Shown: positions 1 through 11,900 of the stretch, one piece after another | How positions within the stretch are numbered: the stretch's first letter is position 1 | Layout of the letters: every line of letters starts with the position of its first letter | Origin: Sphaeramia orbicularis | Lineage: Eukaryota > Chordata > Actinopteri > Kurtiformes > Apogonidae | DNA length: 64,000 nucleotides | Direction of reading: 5' to 3' | Assembly (NCBI RefSeq): GCF_902148855.1 | Contig: NC_043978.1 | Span: 543,107-607,106, forward strand | Program-made: the position numbers and the translations under genes | The notes under the pieces: generated by a model | The model's input: the letters and a program-made list of their open reading frames with translations, nothing else | Told to the model about the DNA's origin: nothing | Database searches by the model: none

Positions 1-2502
1 AGGATCAGGGTTAGGAACAGGATCAGGGTTAGGAACAGGGTTAGGGTTAGGAACAGGGTCAGGGTTAGGAACAGGGTTAGGGTTAGGAACAGGGTCAGGG
101 TTAGGAACAGGGTTAGGAACAGGGTTAGGAACAGGGTCAGGGTTAGGAACAGGGTCAGGGTTAGGAACAGGGTGAGGAACAGGGTTAGGAACAGGGTCAG
201 GGTTAGGAACAGGGTTAGGAACAGGGTCAGGGTTAGGAACAGGGTCAGGGTTAGGAACAGGGTGAGGAACAGGGTTAGGAACAGGGTCAGGGTTAGGAAC
301 AGGGTCAGGGTTAGGAACAGGGTCAGGGTTAGGAACAGGGTTAGGAACAGGATCAGGGTTAGGAACAGGATAAGGGTTAGGAACAGGGTTAGGGTTAGGA
401 ACAGGGTCAGGGTTAGGAACAGGGTCAGGGTTAGGAACAGGGTCAGGGTTAGGAACAGGGTCAGGGTTAGGAACAGGGTCAGGGTTAGGAACAGGGTTAG
501 GAACAGGGTCAGGGTTAGGAACAGGGTTAGGAACAGGGTCAGGGTTAGGAACAGGGTCAGGGTTAGGAACAGGGTTAGGAACAGGGTCAGGGTTAGGAAC
601 AGGGTCAGGGTTAGGAACAGGGTGAGGAACAGGGTTAGGAACAGGGTCAGGGTTAGGAACAGGGTCAGGGTTAGGAACAGGGTGAGGAACAGGGTTAGGA
701 ACAGGATAAGGGTTAGGAACAGGGTTAGGGTTAGGAACAGGGTCAGGGTTAGGAACAGGGTCAGGGTTAGGAACAGGGTCAGGGTTAGGAACAGGGTCAG
801 GGTTAGGAACAGGGTTAGGAACAGGGTCAGGGTTAGGAACAGGGTCAGGGTTAGGAACAGGGTTAGGAACAGGGTCAGGGTTAGGAACAGGGTCAGGGTT
901 AGGAACAGGGTGAGGAACAGGGTTAGGAACAGGGTCAGGGTTAGGAACAGGGTCAGGGTTAGGAACAGGGTGAGGAACAGGGTCAGGGTTAGGAACAGGA
1001 TCAGGGTTAGGAACAGGATCAGGGTTAGGAACAGGGTCAGGGTTAGGAACAGGGTTAGGAACAGGATCAGGGTTAGGAACAGGATAAGGGTTAGGAACAG
1101 GGTCAGGGTTAGGAACAGGGTCAGGGTTAGGAACAGGGTCAGGGTTAGGAACAGGGTTAGGAACAGGGTCAGGGTTAGGAACAGGGTCAGGGTTAGGAAC
1201 AGGGTTAGGAACAGGGTCAGGGTTAGGAACAGGGTCAGGGTTAGGAACAGGGTGAGGAACAGGGTTAGGAACAGGGTCAGGGTTAGGAACAGGGTCAGGG
1301 TTAGGAACAGGGTGAGGAACAGGGTCAGGGTTAGGAACAGGATCAGGGTTAGGAACAGGATCAGGGTTAGGAACAGGGTCAGGGTTAGGAACAGGGTTAG
1401 GAACAGGATCAGGGTTAGGAACAGGATAAGGGTTAGGAACAGGGTCAGGGTTAGGAACAGGGCCAGGGTTAGGAACAGGGTCAGGGTTAGGAACAGGATA
1501 AGGGTTAGGAACAGGGTTAGGGTTAGGAACAGGGTCAGGGTTAGGAACAGGGTTAGGAACAGGATCAGGGTTAGGAACAGGATAAGGGTTAGGAACAGGG
1601 TCAGGGTTAGGAACAGGGCCAGGGTTAGGAACAGGGTCAGGGTTAGGAACAGGATAAGGGTTAGGAACAGGGTTAGGGTTAGGAACAGGGTCAGGGTTAG
1701 GAACAGGGTCAGGGTTAGGAACAGGGTTAGGAACAGGGTCAGGGTTAGAAACAGGGTTAGGAACAGGGTCAGGGTTAGGAACAGGGTCAGGGTTAGGAAC
1801 AGGATCAGGGTTAGGAACAGGGTCAGGGTTAGGAACAGGGTTAGGAACAGGATCAGGGTTAGGAACAGGATAAGGGTTAGGAACAGGGTCAGGGTTAGAA
1901 ACAGGGTTAGGAACAGGATCAGGGTTAGGAACAGGGTTAGGGTTAGGAACAGGGTTAGGAACAGGATCAGGGTTAGGAACAGGATCAGGGTTAGGAACAG
2001 GATAAGGGTTAGGAACAGGGTCAGGGTTAGAAACAGGGTTAGGAACAGGATCAGGGTTAGGAACAGGATAAGGGTTAGGAACAGGGTCAGGGTTAGGAAC
2101 AGGATCAGGGTTAGGAACAGGGTCAGGGTTAGGAACAGGGTTAGGAACAGGATAAGGGTTAGGAACAGGGTCAGGGTTAGGAACAGGGTTAGGAACAGGA
2201 TAAGGGTTAGGAACAGGGTCAGGGTTAGGAACAGGGTTAGGAACAGGATCAGGGTTAGGAACAGGGTCAGGGTTAGGAACAGGGTTAGGAACAGGATCAG
2301 GGTTAGGAACAGGATCAGGGTTAGGAACAGGGTCAGGGTTAGGAACAGGGTTAGGAACAGGATCAGGGTTAGGAACAGGGTCAGGGTTAGGAACAGGGTT
2401 AGGAACAGGATCAGGGTTAGGAACAGGATCAGGGTTAGGAACAGGGTCAGGGTTAGGAACAGGGTTAGGAACAGGATCAGGGTTAGGAACAGGATCAGGG
2501 TT
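1..2502. repeat. telomere-variant minisatellite array
   Basis: About 2.5 kb built from interchangeable short modules such as GGGTTAGGAACA and GGGTCA, giving 12- and 18-bp higher units with scattered variants (GGATCA, GGATAA, GGTGAGGAACA). The array runs off the left edge. The modules resemble degenerate TTAGGG repeats separated by AACA spacers. Most modules are multiples of three, so one forward frame stays open for about 800 codons and reads as monotonous Arg-Val-Arg-Asn; this is a by-product and not a gene. Whether the array is subterminal or interstitial cannot be told from the window. Confidence 0.93.
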
Positions 2503-2510
2503 AATAATAC

Positions 2511-2622
2511 ATTTTTTTTATTTATAGGTGCCTTTCTTGGCACTCAAGGACACCATACTGTAAAAACAGGAGAATATAAAACAAACAGTTAAACAGAGTC
2601 AAATAAATAAATAAATAAATAA
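2511..2622. repeat. short LINE/SINE tail-like fragment with (AAAT)n
   Basis: Directly after the satellite, a stretch reading TTTATAGGTGCCTTTCTTGG and continuing to an (AAAT)n run resembles the 3' tails of common fish retroposons. It is too short to classify. From 2623 to 3228 I see only unassigned A/T-rich DNA; the two short open frames on opposite strands there overlap and have no recognisable features. Confidence 0.35.
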
Positions 2623-3228
2623 ATGGTAGAATCAGTGTGTGTTCAGATGGTTCTTGGTCCAGTCCTGATGGTTCCTCTTCTGGTTCTGGTTCTGTGCTGC
2701 TCTATTCCAGCCTTTCTCACCTGGACCCTGTCTCTGAGGCCTGAACATGTTCTCCTTCTGGACCCTCCAGGTCAGTTCTGGTTCTGGAACATAGTGGTTC
2801 TGCAGGTCCATGTGTTCCTGCTCCTTTCCCTCTGGATTCTGTTCAGATCTTTTTCTGTTCATTTGTGTGTTTTCTTCTCTTTGCATATTTTATGACCCTG
2901 TCGACTGTTTGCTCTAAAACAGGATCATCTTGTGGTCGTGCTTCAATAGTTGAACTGTTTCCACATCCTTTCATCTGAACGTTTTTTTTTTTTACTCTTC
3001 ACTGTTACTTAATCTGTGTTTTTGATCTGTTTCAGCTGAAGTACAGAAGCTTCCTTCTAATTCTGCACACCTTCATATGGGCTGGGAACATTTGAGGCCG
3101 TACTCTCTGCTCTTACAAATATATATCAACTGGGAATGACTAATTCCAACCACAAATGTCATTTATATAGTTTGGAGGATAAAATGGGCATAAATAGGAT
3201 GATTTGGTCAAAATACTCATGTGCCTAA

Positions 3229-3806
3229 CAAGGTTCTAATAGTTTTGGATTTTTCATTCTAGTTTAGCTTTGACTTTTTTTCTCTAATTCAGTTCATTTT
3301 AATTCATTTTTAGAGCAAGTTTGACAGTTTTTATTAGTTTTCATTTTTTCTAAATGCTTAGTTTTAGTTTAGTTTTAGGTTTTTTTTTAATACCTTTTCT
3401 CTTCTTCTCTGTCATCGTATTCAAATAAATCCCAGACAGGACTCTCCTGCTTTCTCCCAACTTTAGTCTCCATGTTTCCAGGTAGAGTGGGGACCAGAAG
3501 ACGACTGGAAACCACAAGTGAACACAAGTGACGGACCCTTAAATATCATATGGAGACAGCAGAGAAAATTGCTCAAGTGAAATAAATCGATGTAGTATCA
3601 ATCCGACGTTGACAAAGACGAAAACGAGGGGAATTTTATCCATAATTTTTATCCGTTTCAGTTAGTTTTATAAACACACAATACAGTTTCAGTTGGTTAT
3701 CGTTTTTTTCTTTAATTATAGTTTTTATTTATTTCAGTTAATGAAAATGTTTTTTCAATTCTAGTTTTCCTCATTTCGTTGGTTTGCGTCAACGATAATA
3801 ACATTG
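3229..3806 (+). mobile_element. non-autonomous hAT-like element, copy A
   Basis: A 578-bp element that starts CAAGGTTCTAATAG and ends CGATAATAACATTG. It is flanked by a perfect 8-bp target duplication, gtgcctaa, at 3221-3228 and 3807-3814. The ends are imperfect inverted repeats, the interior is A/T-rich, and there is no coding sequence. An 8-bp duplication is the hallmark of the hAT superfamily. Related copies lie at 3998-5963 and 58983-60280. Confidence 0.85.
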
Positions 3807-3997
3807 GTGCCTAATAACTGTGCACATGGTGTATAAGCCAATATAAAAATAACAAATAAAAGTAAATCAATTGTGATGGACAGATCCTCCAAAAGAAACA
3901 AACGATAATAGTGTGATTCAAGTCATCTGTCCTGGTGCAGTGGTGCATTGTGGGTGTTGAGCCTGCAGTTGGACTGACCACAGTTGGACCTAGTAGC

Positions 3998-4372
3998 CAA
4001 GGTTATTATTGTCAACGAAAACTAACGAAATAACGAAAACTAGAATTGTAAAAATAAATAAAAACTATAATTAAAAGAAAAAAACATAACTAACTGAAAC
4101 TGTATTGTGTGTTTACAAAACTAACTAAAACGGATAAAAATTATGGATAAAACTCCCTTCGTTTTTGTCTTTGTCAATGTTGGATTGATATGAAAGCGAT
4201 TTATTTTGCTCTAGCAATTTTCTCTGCTGGCACCATATTAGAGCCTGACCGATTAATCGGCCGGCCGGTTAATCGGGCCGATTATAGCGTATCACCAATT
4301 AATCAATATCGGCCAATATATAGCCGATATATTAACTTTTCTGCTGCGCGGAGATTCTGTCGCTCACTGCTC

Positions 4373-4405
<33 letters not shown>

Positions 4406-5963
4406 TGTACACTGCCCGGAGAATGAGAGGAACTTCAAAGCAAGTTAGTTTCACTTTCACTCCTGCTTTGACAATGACGCTATCACCCCCCCCACACACA
4501 ATCACATAATCACGGAGCTACACCCCCCACCCCCACCCCCTGCTCGCGCACTTTGACAAGGATGGACTGGATATCCCCTCGCACACGACTTCCCACCCCG
4601 GCAAAAATCACGGACCACTACCACGTGCTCTGACGAAGAGGAACCGCTACCACCCCCCCCCCCCCCCCCCCCCGTCTTATGATAGTATTCATCCCTCCCA
4701 CACACCCCCATGCCCGTGCACTTCCTGTCTACCTCACAGTTTCATTCTGCAGGCATGCCTGGGTATTACTAGTGTAGGGGAGACTGGGGACAGGTATAAC
4801 ACAGGCCAGTTTTAACTCTTGCTATTGCTCCAATCAGGAACAACTTAGGGCTCACCTAATTCACTCTGCACATGCTTAGTTTAGTCCTTAGTCCACATAA
4901 GAAGTTGTCGTGCTGTGAGGCAGACACATCCAAATTTGTGAGTGAAAACATAATTTTGTGGTCAGTCCTATTTTTTGCTCTAATTATTTTTGTGATTGCA
5001 TAGTTTACATTTGAAAGTTGTGTCAATTATATTTGTGAGATAAACAAAGATTTATGCAACTGTTAATCCACCTGTTCACAATTATCTAATATGAGATTAT
5101 TATACCCTGTGTAGATCAGTGTTCTTATTTCATATATCGGCCAATATATCGGTTATCGGCCAATATCGGATATCGGCTGATATAGTGGATATCGGCTTTT
5201 TTAGCCCCCAGTATCGACATCAGCATCGGCCCCAAAAGTCCCATATCGGTCGGGCTCTACACCATATATTTTATGATAGTTATGTTTTTTTTCCATTAAT
5301 TATTGTTTTTATTTATTTCAGTTAACGAAAATGTTTTTTCAGTTCTAGTTTTTGTCATTTCGTTAGTTTCGTTAACGATAATAACCTTGGCTGGGACCCT
5401 CCCTCTATATCTGTCCGACTGCGGTGGACTAGATGTGACCGGTGGTATCGTCTCTATGTTGTGTTTCTTATATTATTATTATATTATATATTATATTCTT
5501 ATATTAGTGGTGTGATGTAGAATGGACCCACAGGACACAATGTTGGGATTGGAGGAGGAAATAGTACTCACACTCCGTTTATTCTGGCAATGTGCAAATT
5601 CAAAGACAATTAGTCCTGACTGTGGTCCAGCCCCAAACTATAATGAAAAAGACACCAGTTAGCATGCTCTGACACCAAGGTTATTATCGTTAACGAAAAC
5701 TAATGAAATGACCAAAACTAGAATTGTAAAAACATTTTCGTTAAATGAAATAAATAAAAACTATAACTTAAAAAAAAACAAAACAACGTAACTAACTGAA
5801 ACTGTGTTGTGTGTTTATAAAACTAACTAAAACAGATAAAAATTATGGATAAAATTCCTGAAAACTAATGAAAACTAATAAAAACTATCAAACTTCCTCT
5901 AAAAATGAATTAAAACTAACTGAATTAGAGAAAAAAAGTCAAAACTAAACTGTTAGAACTTTG
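3998..5963 (-). mobile_element. composite hAT-like element, copies B and C of the CAAGG family
   Basis: The left part (3998-4238) is a minus-oriented half of the family of copy A. At 5268-5389 a plus-oriented end of the same family follows, and at 5676-5963 a shorter minus-oriented copy. None of the inner ends has a matching flank. The outermost flanks, ctagtagc at 3990-3997 and ttagtagc at 5964-5971, agree at 7 of 8 bases. This suggests that the whole 1.97-kb block, including about 290 bp of unrelated DNA (5390-5675), was inserted as one unit or was produced by recombination between copies. A second hAT element is nested inside at 4239-5259. Confidence 0.6.
4239..5259. mobile_element. nested hAT element (TAGAGCC family)
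   Basis: A 1021-bp element with 15-bp terminal inverted repeats TAGAGCCYGACCGAT and a perfect 8-bp target duplication caccatat at 4231-4238 and 5260-5267. It sits inside the CAAGG-family hAT block. Subterminal regions repeat the words ATCGGCC and CGATAT many times. The interior has (GT)n, a C-run of about 20 near 4653 and no transposase, so it is non-autonomous. Confidence 0.9.
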
Positions 5964-6029
5964 TTAGTAGCAGTAGATGAGTTCCTTCAACCACTCTGTT
6001 TCCATCCACACTCATATGTGACCAGAACT

Positions 6030-6702
6030 CCACATTAGACGGTTGGATTGTCGGTGGAGAGTCCTTGCCCCAAGTGGAGGAGTTCAAGTATCCCGGGGTC
6101 TTGTTCACGAGTGAGGGAAGGATGGAGCGTGAGATTGACAGACGGATCGGTGCAGCGTCTGCAGTGATGCGGTCGCTGTACCAGTCAGTTGTGGTGAAGA
6201 AGGAGCTGAGCCAAAGCTCTTGATTTACCGGTCAATCTATGTTCCTCCCCTCACCTATGGTCATGAGCTTTGGGTCATGACCGAAAGGACAAGATCCCGG
6301 ATACAAGCAGTCGAAATAAGTTTCCTCCGTAAGGTGTCTGGGCGCACCCTTAGGGATAGGGGGAGGAGCTCAGTCACCAGGGAGGAGCTCGGAGTAGAGC
6401 CGCTGCTCCTCCACATCGAGAGGGACCAGCTGAGGTGGCTCGGGCATCTGTTTCGGATGCCTCCTGGACGCCTCCCTGGGGAGGTGTTCTGGGCATGTCC
6501 CACTGGGAGGAGACCTCGGGGAAGACCTAGAACACGTTTGAGAGACTATGTCTCTGGGCTGGCCTGGGAATGCCTTGGGGTCCCCCCGGAAGAGCTGGAG
6601 GAGGAGTCTGAGGAGAGGGAAGTCTGGCCGGCCCTGCTTAGACTGTTACCCCCGTGACCCGGCCTTGAAAGAAGCGGAAGATAATGGATGGATGGATGGA
6701 TT
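6030..6702 (+). mobile_element. non-LTR retrotransposon 3' end (RTE/Nimb-like, clade uncertain)
   Basis: The translation of 6220-6657 is the C-terminal tail of a fish LINE ORF2, with phrases such as TYGHELWVMTERTRSRIQA, LRWLGHLFRMPPGRLPGEV and GRRPRGRPRTRLRDYVSG. Upstream in other frames the text FKYPGVLFTSEGRMEREIDR continues the same protein, so it is 5'-truncated with at least one frame change. The element ends in a GGAT repeat (6683-6702), a typical LINE tail. The reverse transcriptase core is missing. Confidence 0.85.
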
Positions 6703-6923
6703 TTCTACATTCAACGTTTTTGTAAATGATTGAATTGCGTCCAGAAAACAGCGGTTGGGACTCATAGTGGAATATATCTGCTCAAATTTGTGAAGGTGTG
6801 TGACGTAGAAGCCCAACCGCAGCAGAGGAGATGAGATAAGAATGAGGAGGGACTGACTGATCAAAGATAGAGACAGAGAAGAGGACGACTCAGAGAAGAG
6901 ATGAGCAGAGCATTGGACTGGAC
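6703..6923 (+). promoter_or_regulatory. 5' flank and leader of the SRCR-Ig gene, with an overlapping short uORF
   Basis: The start at 6924 is preferred because it opens a hydrophobic leader that splices in phase to the following exons. An earlier ATG at 6901 opens a 12-codon frame that overlaps the start in another frame and ends at 6939. It could reduce initiation at 6924 if the transcript starts upstream of it. No clear TATA box was seen. Confidence 0.3.
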
Positions 6924-6969
6924 ATGGAGCACAGACTGATGATCATCTGTATGTCCTTCTGGATGCAAG
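6924..6969 (+). CDS. SRCR-Ig gene exon 1 (signal peptide)
   Basis: Encodes MEHRLMIICMSFWMQ plus one base. The hydrophobic core LMIICMSFWM fits a secretory leader. The donor is CAAG|GTACAC, followed at once by a (CA)n run. Phase 1 matches the next exon. Confidence 0.72.
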
Positions 6970-7000
<31 letters not shown>

Positions 7001-8907
7001 GCTGTAAGGCTTCACCTCTGTCTGACAGGTTTATCTCTGTGGTTACGCACCTGTCATGTGTGTGTTTGATATCAGTCATAATGTGTGCTGATGGTCATGT
7101 GACTGTCCTAATGGTAAACAGGGGCGTAGAATTGCGTATGGACACTAGGGACACGTCTCTACCAATATCCATCCACTACTGTGTACTCACTATCAGTTCA
7201 ACCGCTGTCCATAGTGTTTAGTCAATGATTATGGCACACAAAGGGTTAACAGTCGGTCTCTGCTAGAAGTCCCGCCTCTAACCTAAATGTCACTCTGCAA
7301 TTGGCTCTGTGGTTTTGCTAACTTACATATGATTGGCCGTCCCCGCTGTCACTCCATCTACTTGTCAAAGGAACCTGCTAGTTGGAGCGCTAACGTCAGT
7401 TGTCAGTATTTTTGTATTTGTTCTGTCTGAGTCACGTCAGCTAGACGGATTTGAATATCAGTGGAGTCATTTACATGTACTTTTGTACATGCGTATGTTT
7501 GTGTGTGCGTGTGCTCGGTAATTAGGATGTAAAGGATGTCAAAGAAAAGAAAACCGGTCATAAGACACTTCTGTAGGAGTCCCAGTGTGAGTTAGTTCAA
7601 GGGTCTAGAACTGTAGAGGCTCAACACAGATACTGAAGAAAAGACTCTATTTAATGACAAACAGAAACACTTTGAAAAGTTACTTTACTTATTATTTTAA
7701 TGCATTTCTATGGAAGAGCAACTGTTTTAAAAAACACAAATAAAGAACATTTCTGGGGAAAATACAATAAAACCTCAGATTCTAGATGTGATTCTAGATG
7801 TGATTTTATCCATATTTTGGGGAATAAATTACATGCAATAATTGAAAGTAAAAGCCTTTTTTGTGCAGGCAGTAACTGTACCATGAAACTGTACGAACAG
7901 TGGATCCACAATCTGTTCATATGTCATGAATCAACATATTTATGTCAGGAGACAGAGAGGAGAGAGGAGGAGGAGGAGGAGGAGGAGGAGGAGAAAGGAG
8001 GAGAGGAGGAGGAGGTAGAGGAGGAAAGAGGAAGGAGGTAGAAGAGGAGAGGAGGAAGGAGGAGAGGAGGGAGGAGGAGGTAGAGGAGGAGGAGGTAGAG
8101 GAGGAGAGGAGGAAAGAGGAAGGAGGTAGAGGAGGAAGGAGGAGAGGAGGGAGGAGGAGGTAGAGGAGGAGAGGAGGAGAGGAGGAAGGAAGGAAGGAGG
8201 AGAGGAGGGAGGGGCGGTAGAGGAGGGGGTAGAGGAGGAGAGGGAGAGGAGGGAGGAGGTAGAGGAGGGAGGAGGGGGTAGAGGAGGAGAGGGGAAGAGG
8301 AGAGGAGGTAGAGGAGGAGAGGAGGGAGGAGGAAAGGAGAGAGGAAGTGGAGGAGAGGGGAAAGAGGAGGTAGAGGAAGAGAGGAGGGAGGAGGAAAGGA
8401 GGGAGGAAGTGGAGGAGAGGGGGAAGAGGAGAGGAGGTAGAGGAAGGAGGAGGTAGAGGAAGAGAGGAGGGAGGAGGAAAGGAGAGAGGAAGTGGAGGAG
8501 AGGGGGAAGAGGAGAGGAGGTAGACGAAGGAGGAAGAAGGAGGAAAGGAGGGAGGAAGTGGAGGAAGAGTAGAGGGAGGAGGAAGAGGAGGAGAGGAAGA
8601 GAAGGAGAAGAGGTAGAGGAGTAGAGTCTGTAAATTCTCAGGTGCAGTTCAATAATAATGCATATGTTCGTCATTAGAATAACTTTGCAGAATGCATTAA
8701 ATTCTTGTTTAGTCCTTAAATATTCACATATACTTTATAAACTTGTCAATTAGCAAATTTTTCTCTGATTATTATTGTTTGTTTGTTTGATCAGCTCGAC
8801 ATGATGTGAAATTATGATCGCAAATGCAAAACAAAATCAACTTTCAGGAGTTCTGCCTGGGAGTACTGTAGTGTCCACACCAGTGTCAGAATCACACCTA
8901 CTGCTGT

Positions 8908-8947
<40 letters not shown>

Positions 8948-11900
8948 ATATCAGTCCTAGCATGTGCTGATGGTCATGTGACTGTCATGATGGTACCTGA
9001 GTGTCCAGCTCAGATCAGTGTGAATCCAGTCAAATGTTGCTTTGTTGAATCCTGTCTGTTCCAACAGTGACAGTGTCAGAGCTGAGTTAGAAGGAGGAGC
9101 TGACTGGGTCCGTTACTGCCTTCTGTCATAGATACCCTGGGATAAACCAGTGCACATGTGTGTGGTGTTTTCATCAGCCTCAGGTTCTGTCTTTAACTGG
9201 TCTGTGTTGGATTTATGGATCAGGATCAAACACATACATGTTGTGCTTCCTCTCAACACACACCAGTACATGAAGAGTCTGAAGCACCTTCACTGATCCA
9301 CTTCCTGTTTGCCACAGCAGCTGCTGATTCCAGCTCTGTGATTGTATTTGTATTTGAACCTTCATCTGTGTCTCATGTGCTGCTTTGGTATTTAGACGCC
9401 GTTTGTCAAAGTCAAAGCACAAACACAGTTCAGACAGATTTGGATCCAACCTGATCAGCCTCAGTTTCCTGTTTGGTTCCTCATGTGGACTGTTGGAGTT
9501 CTAATCCCAGTCTTGTCCTGTTTTCATGGCTGTCCTTTTTGTTTTTCTTGCAGGGCTCCTGTCTGAAAACAACAGCACTTCAACAGGTAAGAAATGCAGG
9601 AAGGAGGGATGTGAACTGGGCTGAAGCTGAACATCCTGGTTCAGGTGGTTTTCATCTGAACAAACTGGAGCCAATGCAGAGGATTCAGGAAGGATGGGTT
9701 TACAGAAGCTCCACTGAGCACGCTCAGCTCCTGTTCCTGACATTTGGACAAGTGTGGCTTTAAAGATCCACAAGTGAAGGAAACACTGACAAACAGGAGC
9801 AGACTGAGCCATTCAATTCACTGACTGAATGAATGAGGGATGAACTGAGTCCGTTTGGACACAAAATCTGTCAGTGGGACTGAAAACACTGTTCACACAT
9901 GGAAACCACATGTGCTCAGTAATCCAGTCCATGTGGTCCACATGGGCTGGGCTGGTTCTGGACTGGACTCTGACTGGTCTATCTTATTTCTACAGAGTCG
10001 GTCCACTTCAGGTGGGTGGGAGGAGCCAGTCGTTGTCATGGTGACCTGGAGATGAAACGACAGGATGGAAACTGGAAACCAGTGGAAGGGTTATACTGGT
10101 ACAGGAAGTTAGGAAACAGAGTTTGTGCAGAACTGGACTGTGGATCTGCAGTTTCACTGAGAGGCAGAGACACTAGTTCAGAAATAGATAATTGGTCGAT
10201 CAGATCAGACTGTGATGAATCTGAACTGAGGGACTGTTTCACATCTGATTCATTTCTTGATTCACCCCTGGAGCTGACTTGTTCAGGTAAGAGCATGAAC
10301 ACTGAACCCTAACCCTTCCACTGTCACTGTGGGCTCCAGACTCTGTGGACTCTCAGATCCGGGTCGGTCCAAGACTTCAACTCACATTTAATGTGAACTC
10401 ACACAAACTGATCAATACAATCAATCAACCAATAATATCCACGTCCACAAACAAACAGCTGATGAACATCATGCCACACAGAAGAAACAAACACAAACAC
10501 ATATGAATGTGAGTCCACTACAGTCCACTACAGTCCAGTAAAATCCACTATATAGTCCAAGCCCCAGACCCTGGTCTACTCCAGTCCACTACAGTCCACT
10601 ATATAGTCCAAGTCCCAGACCCTGGTCTACTCCAGTCCACTAGAGTCCAATAAAATCCACTATATAGTCCAAGCCCTAGACCTTGGTCTACTCCAGTCCA
10701 CTACAGTCCAGTAAAATACATTATATAGTCCAAGCCCCCAGACCCTGGTGTACTCCAATTCACTACAATCCACTATATAGTCCAAGCCCCAGACCCTGGT
10801 CTACTCCAGTCCACTACAGTCCAATAAAATCCACTATATAGTTCAAGCCCCAGACCTTGGTCTACTCCAGTCCACTAGAGTCCCTTAGAGTCCACTTCAG
10901 ACTCTAGTCTTATTCCAGTCTTTTCCATCTGTGTCCACAGACTCGGTCAGACTGGTCAATGGGTCCAGTGTGTGTTCAGGCAGACTGGAGGTCCGGTCTA
11001 ACCAGTCCGGGTCCTGGTCCTCAGTGTGTGAAGGACACTTGGACCTTCGTGGTGCCCAGGTGGTCTGTAGGGAGCTGGGCTGTGGGGCTCCTGGGCTCCT
11101 CCAGGGGGCGCTCTCTGGAGCAGCGGAGGCTCCTGTGGTGCAGACGTTCACCTGTGAAGGCCATGAGTCTGCTCTGCTGGACTGTGGAAGCTCAGGGGCA
11201 CAGACCTGCTCATCTGGAACAGCTGTGAACCTTACCTGCACAGGTGGGCGGAGCTTTGACTGACACCAGCTGACATCAGTTCACTCACTTTGAGCTCATT
11301 TATCTGTCACTTGTATTTGATCAGATCCTGATGATGTCAGACTGGTGGGAGGAGCCAGTCGCTGTAACGGTGAAGTACAGATCAAACATCATGGAAAATG
11401 GAGAGACGTGAGATATGGTTATTATTATTCTGACCCCTGGACCCTGAAGGCAGCAGATGTCATATGTCGTCGACTGGACTGTGGATCTGCTGTTTCTGTG
11501 AGAAGGCCTAATTCATCTGGTTCATCTGATCCTCTGTGGTCCGTCAGCCCCATCTGTCTTCTCTCTACACCTGCACTGATGGACTGTGTGAGAGAAGAGC
11601 CTTACACTGACTACACATCGACTCTCACCTGTTCAGGTAAGTCTACTGATGATGGTCCTGATTCTGTCCCAGTTCTTCCATGAGTCCATTCAGGTGTGTT
11701 TGATCTGAGCTGGGTCAAACCAGACCCAGTCAGACCAGGTCCACACATTGGACAGTTGGACTGAACCATCAAACACATGCAGCTGAATTCAGTTCCAGTC
11801 CATGAACGTGGTCACATGACTCTGCTTTCCAACAGGCTGTTGAACAGCTCAGAAGGACTGAGTCCATTAGTTTGAACTGGACTTTGTGTTGGTCCATGTG

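Noticed and set aside
172-2592. 806-codon open frame of Arg/Val/Asn repeats
   Set aside because: It is the translation of the satellite, whose modules are multiples of three; no start context, no complexity and no homology-like text.
2623-2895. Overlapping plus and minus frames
   Set aside because: No domain, no splice context, and both strands open over the same stretch.
4502-4711. Gly-rich minus frame
   Set aside because: It comes from C-runs inside a hAT element.
7940-8674. Ser/Pro/Leu-rich minus frame and Glu/Gly-rich plus frame
   Set aside because: Both strands of a polypurine tract lack stop codons by composition.
10016-11683. Single-exon reading of SRCR frames starting at internal ATGs
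   Set aside because: Splice sites and phase show that these are internal exons of one gene, not separate small genes.
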